Source of the DNA: Candidatus Krumholzibacteriia bacterium
GTDB taxonomy: Bacteria > Krumholzibacteriota > Krumholzibacteriia > Krumholzibacteriales > Krumholzibacteriaceae
NCBI GenBank assembly: GCA_028706585.1
Contig: JAQTVX010000100.1
Span: 1-7,361, forward strand
Length of the DNA stretch: 7,361 nt
Direction of reading: 5' to 3'
This document shows, piece after piece, positions 1-5,741 of the stretch (the stretch's first letter is position 1; each line of letters starts with the position of its first letter). The notes under the pieces were generated by a model that searched no databases, was not told the DNA's origin, and was given only the letters and a program-made list of their open reading frames with translations. The translations under genes were made by a program, and so were the position numbers.

Positions 1-1
1 A

Positions 2-2617
2 ACGATCTACTTCGACTCGGACCGCGAGGACGGCCGCATGAACATCTACGCGTACGACGTCGCGACCGAACGGGTGAAACGATGCACGCACCACACGGAT
101 TGGGACGTCGAATTCCCCTCGATCGGCGATGACAAGATCGTATACGGCTGCCGTGGATACCTCTACGTGTACGACATCAAGACGGGCAATGACGAGAAGC
201 TCTCGATCGAGATCCCATCGGACCGGTGGCAGATGCGCGAAATCTATATCAACCCCGGCAGCTACCTGCAGGAGATCGGTCTCGGGAGCGACGGGAAGAA
301 ATGCATCGTCCAGGCCCGCGGAGACATCTACCTCCTCGACACCGAAAAGGAGCGCGCGAGAAACCTCACCCGCACGCCCGGCTCCCGTGAGCTCATGCCG
401 GCGCTGAACCCCAAGGCGGACACGGCGGCATTCTTCTCGGACCGCACCGGCGAGTACGAGCTCTACATCGCGCCGACCAGGCCGGACGCCGAATGGACGC
501 AGATCACGAAGGGGAGCCGGACCTATTACTACCACTGCATCTGGTCCCCCGATGGCAAAAAGCTCCTCTTCGGCGACAAGGACTACAGGATCTACGTCGC
601 CGACGTCGCGTCGAGGAAGGTCGCGGAGATCGACCGCTGTCTCTACCAGAAAGACAACGAGATTTTCTGGGAAGTCAGCGACTACCAATGGTCGCCGGAC
701 AGCCGATGGATCGTGTATTCGAAAACGAACGAGAACCTCAACAGCGGCATCTTTCTCTGCAACATCGAGAGCAAGAGGATCTACACGCTAACGGACGACC
801 GTTACGACAGTTACAGCCCATGCTTCGACGCCGAGGGCAAGCACATCTACTTCCTCTCGCTCAGGAACTTCACGCCGGCGCTCGATCCGTTCATGGACAA
901 CAACATCAACGAGGACATGTCCTGCGTGATGGCCATGCAGCTCCGCGCCGGGCAGAAACCGCCATTCGACGACGCGGCCGCCCCGGACGACGCAAAGACG
1001 CCCGCCAAGACCGACACGGCGAGCGCAAAAGAGGGAGAGCCGATCCGCATCGATCTCGAAGGAATCCAGAACCGCGTGTTCATGGCGCCCGTGCCGCCGG
1101 GCACGTACAAGATGCTCTCGACGTACAAGGGACACCTGGCGTACCTGTCGAAAAAGGGATTCGGCTTCCCCGGGCTCCAGGAGTTCTTCAACCCCAAGAG
1201 CGTCGATTACTACGATCTTCATACGTTCGACGTCGAGTCAAAGACGGACAAGATCGCGATCGCCGGCATCGGGTACTACGCGCTCTCCGGAAACGGCGAG
1301 AAGGCTGCCTATATCAGCGGAATGACCGCGGGGGTCGTCAAGACGGACGCCTCCTCGTCCGCCGGCGACGGCTCACTCGCGTGGGGCGGACTCGAGCAGA
1401 AGGTCGAAGTCTCCGAGGAATACCCGCAGATCTATCGAGACGTATGGAGGCAGATCAGGGATTTCTTCTACGATCCCGACATTCACGGGAGAAACTGGGA
1501 CGCCGTCTACCGCAAGTATGAAGAGCTCATTCCCTTCGTCGCGACGCGCGCCGACATCAACTACATCATCGGCCAGATGATCGGCGAGCTCACCGCCTCG
1601 CACGAGTACGTCATCGGCAATGGCGGCCCGCCGCGGACGTTCTACTCGCGGGTGAACGTCGGTCTCCTCGGCGCCGATCTCGAGCCGGACTCCGCGGCCG
1701 GCAGGTACCGCTTCACGCACATCCTGGAGGGCGCTGCCTGGAGCGAGGACTACAGGAGTCCGCTTCGCGCGAGCGACGTCGACGTGAAGGAAGGGGATTA
1801 TCTCATCTCGATCGACGGCCGGAACGTGAAGGCCGACGAGAATTATCTGAGATATCTGGAGAACAAGGCCGGCGAGAGAGTCGAGATCGCGGTGAGCCCG
1901 TCTCCGGACGGGAAGGACGCCAGAAAGTACGAGATCAAGCCGCTCTTCTACGATGGGGCGCTCCGCTATTACGAGTGGGTGGAGGGGAATTACCGGAAGG
2001 TGCGCGAGGCGACGGGGGGACGCGTCGGCTACATGCACCTTTCCGACATGGACGAGCTCGGAATCCAGCAGTTCGAGCAGGCGTTCCGCGCGGAAAGCCG
2101 CCGCGATGGCCTCATCATCGACGTGCGCGACAACGGGGGCGGCTTCGTGTCCTATTTCCTCATCGACAAGCTCGAGCGCCGGCTCGAGTACATCACGGTC
2201 ACGCGCGATTTCAAGACGATGCGTTATCCGTACGCCGTGCACGCGGGACCGATCGTCGTCCTATGCAACGAGGGAACCGGCTCGGACGGCGAGGTCTTCA
2301 CGCAGCATTTCAAGGATCTGGGCCTCGGGACGGTCATCGGCACGCCGACGTGGGGCGGGCTCATCGGCATCACGAATATAATTCCCCTCACGGACGGCGG
2401 CATGGTGACGCAGTCCAACATCGGATTCGCGAACCTCAAGGGAGAATGGATCGTCGAGAACCGCGGCGCCATCCCCCACATCATCGTCGAGAACGATCCG
2501 GCGGAGGCCGTCAAGGGCAGGGACCGGCAGCTGGATACGGCGATCGAGACCGTCATGCGGATGCTCAAGGACTCGCCTCCCGAGAAGCTGGTAGCGCCGC
2601 CGTTCCCGAAGAAGTAG
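2..2617 (+). CDS. Tricorn-like S41 family peptidase (5' partial)
   Basis: The open frame runs from position 2 to the TAG stop, and the residues before the first ATG (position 38) already read as a propeller strand (TIYFDSDREDGRMNIYAYD). The true start is therefore upstream, and about 200 N-terminal residues are probably missing compared with the roughly 1070-residue archaeal tricorn. Seen: repeated beta-propeller blades with WSPDG/WSPDS turns up to about 1400, a helical C1 region (about 1405-1640), a PDZ-like domain (about 1650-1940, with VKEGDYLISIDGRNV), then the S41 catalytic core. All four residues matching the tricorn tetrad are present: Ser (1598-1600) and His (1601-1603) in LTASHEYV, the nucleophile Ser (2282-2284) in GTGSDGE, and Glu (2456-2458) in VENRGAIP. 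The nucleophile-to-Glu distance is 58 residues, as in Thermoplasma tricorn (S965 to E1023). Known of the family: it trims oligopeptides to short peptides. Bacterial homologues are often exported, but the signal region lies outside the window. It heads a tight operon with a peptide transporter. Confidence 0.93.
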   Translation, partial: TIYFDSDREDGRMNIYAYDVATERVKRCTHHTDWDVEFPSIGDDKIVYGCRGYLYVYDIKTGNDEKLSIEIPSDRWQMREIYINPGSYLQEIGLGSDGKKCIVQARGDIYLLDTEKERARNLTRTPGSRELMPALNPKADTAAFFSDRTGEYELYIAPTRPDAEWTQITKGSRTYYYHCIWSPDGKKLLFGDKDYRIYVADVASRKVAEIDRCLYQKDNEIFWEVSDYQWSPDSRWIVYSKTNENLNSGIFLCNIESKRIYTLTDDRYDSYSPCFDAEGKHIYFLSLRNFTPALDPFMDNNINEDMSCVMAMQLRAGQKPPFDDAAAPDDAKTPAKTDTASAKEGEPIRIDLEGIQNRVFMAPVPPGTYKMLSTYKGHLAYLSKKGFGFPGLQEFFNPKSVDYYDLHTFDVESKTDKIAIAGIGYYALSGNGEKAAYISGMTAGVVKTDASSSAGDGSLAWGGLEQKVEVSEEYPQIYRDVWRQIRDFFYDPDIHGRNWDAVYRKYEELIPFVATRADINYIIGQMIGELTASHEYVIGNGGPPRTFYSRVNVGLLGADLEPDSAAGRYRFTHILEGAAWSEDYRSPLRASDVDVKEGDYLISIDGRNVKADENYLRYLENKAGERVEIAVSPSPDGKDARKYEIKPLFYDGALRYYEWVEGNYRKVREATGGRVGYMHLSDMDELGIQQFEQAFRAESRRDGLIIDVRDNGGGFVSYFLIDKLERRLEYITVTRDFKTMRYPYAVHAGPIVVLCNEGTGSDGEVFTQHFKDLGLGTVIGTPTWGGLIGITNIIPLTDGGMVTQSNIGFANLKGEWIVENRGAIPHIIVENDPAEAVKGRDRQLDTAIETVMRMLKDSPPEKLVAPPFPKK

Positions 2618-2624
2618 AAAGGAG
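2618..2624 (+). promoter_or_regulatory. Shine-Dalgarno site fixing the GTG start of the OPT gene
   Basis: AAAGGAG lies directly after the tricorn stop codon and 4 nt before a GTG at 2629. The downstream frame is open far upstream inside the tricorn gene, but this is the only start with a good ribosome binding site. It yields a protein whose N-terminus reads like the family (a short polar leader, then LKPGETYVPIVPA). The next in-frame ATG falls inside the first membrane segment. Confidence 0.75.
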
Positions 2625-2628
2625 CATC

Positions 2629-4653
2629 GTGGAGACGAAACGAGAGGTCAATCTCCCTGATAACGCGTTCCGGGAGCTCAAGCCCGGAGAGACGTACGTG
2701 CCGATCGTGCCGGCTTCACAGAGCATACCGGAAGCGACGGCACGCTCCTTCGCCATAGGGATTATCCTGAACATTCTCTTCTCGATGTCGGCGGCCTACA
2801 TCGCGCTCAAGCTGGGGCAGGGCATCGAGACGGCGATTCCCGTGGCGATACTCGCCGTCGGCATTTCGGCGGCGCTGCGCCGCCGCAGCACGCTCCTCGA
2901 GAACGTCAACGTCATGGCGATCGGGGCGACCTCCGGCATCATCGTCGGGGGCGCCGTGTTCACGCTGCCCGCACTTTTCATTCTTGGAATCGACTATCTG
3001 TCGAGCGTTTTCCAGCTTTTCTTCGTGGCCTTTTTCGGAGCGGTGCTTGGAGTACTCTTCCTCATTCCTTTCAGGCGCCACTTCGTGGAGGACATGCACG
3101 GTAAGCTGCCATTCCCAGAGGGCACGGCGACGACCGAGATCCTCGTCGCCGGCGAGAAAGGAGGCTCGCAGGCGCGCCTTCTCGCGATCGCAATGGCGTG
3201 CGGCGGCGTCTACGACTTTATCGTTATCTCCCTTCGCCTGTGGAGCGAGAATTTCACGACCTCGCTCGTCGGCTTCATGAGCCCCCTCACCGACAGGGTC
3301 AAGCTGGTCTTCAGCACGAACACGAGCGCGGCGATCCTCGGCCTCGGCTACATCATCGGCGTCCGCTACGCCGCGATCATCTTCGCGGGCTCTATGCTCT
3401 CGTGGTTCGTGCTCGTGCCGCTGTTCGCCCACCTCGGTCAGGGCGCCGCGGCGGTAGAGGCGGCCGCGGGCGGCGCGGCGTCGGCGACCGCCGAGAACAT
3501 CTTCTACGACAACGTCCGCTACATCGGCATCGGCGCCATCTTCGTCGCCGGGCTCATCGGGATCCTGAAACTGAGCCCCGTCATAGTACAGGCGATGAAA
3601 GGCGGCATGAAGGAGCTCGCCGCATCCAGGCATGCGCACGCGGCCGGCGCCGAGTCGGCTCGTACCGACCGGGACATCCCGATGGCGGCAGTGGCGGTGC
3701 TCTTCGCCGTTACGATCGCGCTCCTTTGGGTCTACTTCCGGTTCTCGGTCCTCAAGGGGGAAGCGGGCGCAACAGGGCTCAGCCTCCTCGCGCTCGCCGT
3801 GACCGTCGTCATCTCGTTCCTCTTCGCGAGCGTCTCCGCGCGCGCGGTCGCCATGATCGGGGTGACGCCCATCTCCGGCATGACGCTGATGACGCTCGTC
3901 GTGGCATCCATCGTCATGATCCGAGCGGGACTTTCGGGTCCGCACGGGATGCTCGCCGCGCTCCTCATCGGCGGCGTGGTCTGCACGGCGCTGTCGACCA
4001 CTGCGACCCTCGTGACCGAGTTCAAGATCGGCTACTGGCTCGGAGCGACGCCGCGCAAGATCCAGATCGCGAACTTCGTGGGCTCCGCCGTCGCCGCGGT
4101 CGTCGTGAGCCTCGTTATCGTTCTCCTCAACAAGGTCTACGGCTTCGCGCCGGGGCCGTCGCATCCGAATCCGCTCCCCGCCCCCCAACCGAACGCCATG
4201 GCGGCAGTGATCAAGAGCCTCATGTCATCGGCCGATGCCCCATGGTTTCTGTACGGCATGGGCGGCCTCATCGCGCTGACGGTCGAGATCCTCGGCATCT
4301 CGGGTCTCGCCTTCGCTCTCGGAATGTACATCCCCATCGAGCTCAACGCGCCGATTCTCATAGGCGCCGTCGTCGCGTGGCTCGTGCAGAGGAAGAATCA
4401 AGCCTCCCCCGGCGCCGAAGGCCGACAGGACCGCGGCACCCTCATCGCGAGCGGGCTTATCGCCGGAGGCGCCCTCATAGGGGTCGTGAGCTCCCTCGTC
4501 AAATGGCTCGAGGCGCAGTCGGGCCGAACGATCATTCACGATTTCAACAACACGGGGCCGACGGGCAACGCGATCGCTCTTGTCGCGTTCCTCGCGCTCT
4601 GCGCGGCCGTCTACTTCGCAGCGCTAGACCGCAAGAGCGGCGCGAAAGGCTAG
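2629..4653 (+). CDS. OPT family oligopeptide transporter
   Basis: A 674-residue polytopic inner-membrane protein, a usual length for the bacterial OPT branch. The start is GTG, chosen because of the AAAGGAG site just upstream. A polar N-terminus (residues 1-39) is followed by many hydrophobic segments, for example about 40-60, 66-82, 97-120, 124-147, 184-201, 232-267, 296-312, 351-371, 381-404, 416-432, 438-461, 482-501, 540-585, 604-623 and 646-665. Signature stretches are KLPFPEGTAT (159-168), TPISGMTLMT (413-422), GYWLGATPRKIQ (468-479) and GMYIPIELNAPILIGA (565-580). Known of the family: secondary, proton-coupled uptake of oligopeptides, or in some branches of metal-siderophore/peptide complexes. 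Its position 11 nt after a tricorn peptidase favours peptides as substrate. That is inference; the substrate cannot be read from the sequence. A long Ala/Gly-rich loop (272-288) and a Pro-rich loop (508-522) are not conserved features that I recognise. Confidence 0.94.
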   Translation: METKREVNLPDNAFRELKPGETYVPIVPASQSIPEATARSFAIGIILNILFSMSAAYIALKLGQGIETAIPVAILAVGISAALRRRSTLLENVNVMAIGATSGIIVGGAVFTLPALFILGIDYLSSVFQLFFVAFFGAVLGVLFLIPFRRHFVEDMHGKLPFPEGTATTEILVAGEKGGSQARLLAIAMACGGVYDFIVISLRLWSENFTTSLVGFMSPLTDRVKLVFSTNTSAAILGLGYIIGVRYAAIIFAGSMLSWFVLVPLFAHLGQGAAAVEAAAGGAASATAENIFYDNVRYIGIGAIFVAGLIGILKLSPVIVQAMKGGMKELAASRHAHAAGAESARTDRDIPMAAVAVLFAVTIALLWVYFRFSVLKGEAGATGLSLLALAVTVVISFLFASVSARAVAMIGVTPISGMTLMTLVVASIVMIRAGLSGPHGMLAALLIGGVVCTALSTTATLVTEFKIGYWLGATPRKIQIANFVGSAVAAVVVSLVIVLLNKVYGFAPGPSHPNPLPAPQPNAMAAVIKSLMSSADAPWFLYGMGGLIALTVEILGISGLAFALGMYIPIELNAPILIGAVVAWLVQRKNQASPGAEGRQDRGTLIASGLIAGGALIGVVSSLVKWLEAQSGRTIIHDFNNTGPTGNAIALVAFLALCAAVYFAALDRKSGAKG

Positions 4654-4660
4654 AAGAGAC

Positions 4661-5536
4661 ATGCCGCATTACGTAGAGCCCGTCTATAGGCCGCCGAGCG
4701 AGGCGGCATCCCTCATCTTCCAGGTGACGGAGGGCTGCTCGCACAACGGCTGCCTCTTCTGCTACATGTACCGCGGCAAGGAATTCCGGGTGAAGCCGTG
4801 GGAGAGGGTCAAGGCGGAGATCGACGAGGCCGCCGCTCTCGTGCCCCACACCCGCCGCGTCTTCCTCGCCGACGGCGACGCGTTCGTCCTGCCGATGAGA
4901 TCGCTCGAACGCATTCTCGACCATCTCTACCGGTCGTTCCCCGATCTCCAGCGAGTGACGGCGTACGCGACGCCGGGAAACCTCCTGAAAAAATCCGTCG
5001 ACGAGATGAAGAACCTAGCCGAAAAGGGCCTCAAGATCCTCTACTACGGCGTGGAGACCGGCGACCCAGAGCTCCTCACGAGGATCGGCAAGGGCGCCAC
5101 CCCGGACGAGATGGCCGAGGGCTGCCGCCGGGCAGCTGAGGCGGGTTTGAAGCTCTCCATCACCGTCATCCTCGGAATCGGCGGCAAAGCGTTGAGCGAG
5201 CGGCATGCGCGGAACACCGCCGCCCTCCTGAATCGCATCCAGCCACGGTTTCTCTCCGCCCTCACGCTCATGCTGGGCCCCTACGAGAGGGAGTACAAGA
5301 CCGCCATGGGGCCGGGCTTCGAGCTCACCTCGCCCACGGACGACGTCGCCGAGCTGCGCGAGCTCGTCGCGGCGCTCGAGACCGACCGCTGCATCTTCCG
5401 CAGCAACCACGCTTCGAACTATCTGCCGCTCGCCGGCACCCTGCTCGGCGACAAGGAGCGGCTCCTCTCGGAGATCGAGGCAGCCCTCAAGAACCCCGAC
5501 GGCTGCCTGCGGGATGAATGGATGCGCGGGCTCTAG
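4661..5536 (+). CDS. Radical SAM protein with CX4CX2C cluster motif
   Basis: A 291-residue protein starting at ATG, 7 nt after the OPT stop. The Shine-Dalgarno is weak (AGAAGAG just before the ATG), so translational coupling is likely. The iron-sulfur motif GCSHNGCLFCYMY has Cys26, Cys31 and Cys34, giving spacing CX4CX2C rather than the canonical CX3CX2C. Other landmarks are FLADGDAFVLP (68-78), a GE-type SAM-binding motif YYGVETGDPELL (128-139), VILGIGGK (169-176) and a C-terminal RSNHASNYLPLAGTL (247-261). These match a COG1032-like family of short radical SAM proteins lacking a cobalamin-binding domain, in which the wider spacing is usual as I recall. Its reaction is not known to me. It presumably binds a [4Fe-4S] cluster and cleaves S-adenosylmethionine in the cytoplasm. 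There is no RiPP precursor, SPASM domain or partner oxidoreductase nearby, so its link to the peptidase-transporter pair is unexplained. The family call is firm; the function is open. Confidence 0.92.
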   Translation: MPHYVEPVYRPPSEAASLIFQVTEGCSHNGCLFCYMYRGKEFRVKPWERVKAEIDEAAALVPHTRRVFLADGDAFVLPMRSLERILDHLYRSFPDLQRVTAYATPGNLLKKSVDEMKNLAEKGLKILYYGVETGDPELLTRIGKGATPDEMAEGCRRAAEAGLKLSITVILGIGGKALSERHARNTAALLNRIQPRFLSALTLMLGPYEREYKTAMGPGFELTSPTDDVAELRELVAALETDRCIFRSNHASNYLPLAGTLLGDKERLLSEIEAALKNPDGCLRDEWMRGL

Positions 5537-5557
5537 GCCGCCCCCTGGAAACGGCCC

Positions 5558-5570
5558 GGCCGCAGCGGCC
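5558..5570 (+). terminator. GC-rich hairpin after the operon, weak terminator candidate
   Basis: GGCCG / CAG / CGGCC forms a short 5-bp stem-loop 21 nt after the radical SAM stop, within a very GC-rich run. An alternative longer-range pairing uses the GGCCGC overlapping the stop codon and the GCGGCC at 5565-5570. No T tract follows, so this would be at best a non-canonical or Rho-assisted end. Confidence 0.25.
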
Positions 5571-5581
5571 CGGCGTAGCGG

Positions 5582-5610
5582 TTGACGCCCGGACGAATCG
5601 CTATTATCTT
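5582..5610 (+). promoter_or_regulatory. Candidate sigma70-type promoter for the Cys-rich protein gene
   Basis: TTGACG (5582-5587, 5 of 6 to consensus) is followed after 17 nt by TATCTT (5605-5610, 4 of 6). A better-matching TATTAT (5602-5607) overlaps it but sits at 14 nt. This AT-rich patch stands out from its GC-rich surroundings. Transcription would start near 5617, giving a leader of roughly 30 nt before the ATG at 5646. The position between two genes with a 109-nt gap supports a separate transcript. Confidence 0.45.
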
Positions 5611-5645
5611 AATATTGTGAGCAGATTCCTCCCGGGGTATCAGTC

Positions 5646-5741
5646 ATGCATGGAAACGAGCGAAAACACCTGACGAGACGAGCCGCCCTGGCGGCGCCGC
5701 TCATGGTCGCGTTCGCCTTCGTTTCGCTGACCCCGGGCTGT
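5646..5741 (+). other. Export signal region: Tat-like motif and imperfect lipobox
   Basis: This covers residues 1-32 of the Cys-rich protein. Twin arginines at 11-12 sit in TRRAAL just before the hydrophobic core, matching the loose Tat pattern S/T-R-R-x-phi-phi only in part because one phi position is Ala. The core ends in SLTPGC, with Cys32 the likely lipidation site. Thr at -3 and Pro at -2 are unusual for a lipobox, though Leu is at -4. Sec with signal peptidase II, or Tat, are both possible. Confidence 0.5.

Noticed and set aside
493..1521. A 342-codon plus-strand open frame within the tricorn gene
   Set aside because: It is rich in Arg, Gln and His, has no recognisable motif, and runs in the wrong frame across well-conserved propeller sequence.
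1373..2242. A 289-codon minus-strand open frame across the tricorn PDZ and catalytic region
   Set aside because: It is antisense to conserved catalytic sequence, has no credible ribosome binding site and no family resemblance.
1975..2628. N-terminal extension of the OPT frame back into the tricorn gene
   Set aside because: The extension would be Arg/His-rich nonsense overlapping the tricorn catalytic core. The GTG at 2629 has a proper ribosome binding site and a family-like N-terminus.
2716..4188. A 490-codon open frame on the minus strand inside the OPT gene
   Set aside because: It is antisense to a clearly conserved membrane protein. Its product is an implausible run of Arg, Asp, Glu and His with no domain, the usual shadow of GC-rich codon bias.
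3198..4676. A 492-codon plus-strand open frame overlapping the OPT gene in another register
   Set aside because: Its product is extremely Arg/His-rich low complexity and the overlapping frame encodes a recognisable OPT transporter, so this is a frame shadow.
5552..5574. Direct repeat CGGCCCGGC twice in the gap after the radical SAM gene
   Set aside because: Only two short GC-rich copies with no array structure; it overlaps the simple hairpin already listed and is not a CRISPR or iteron.
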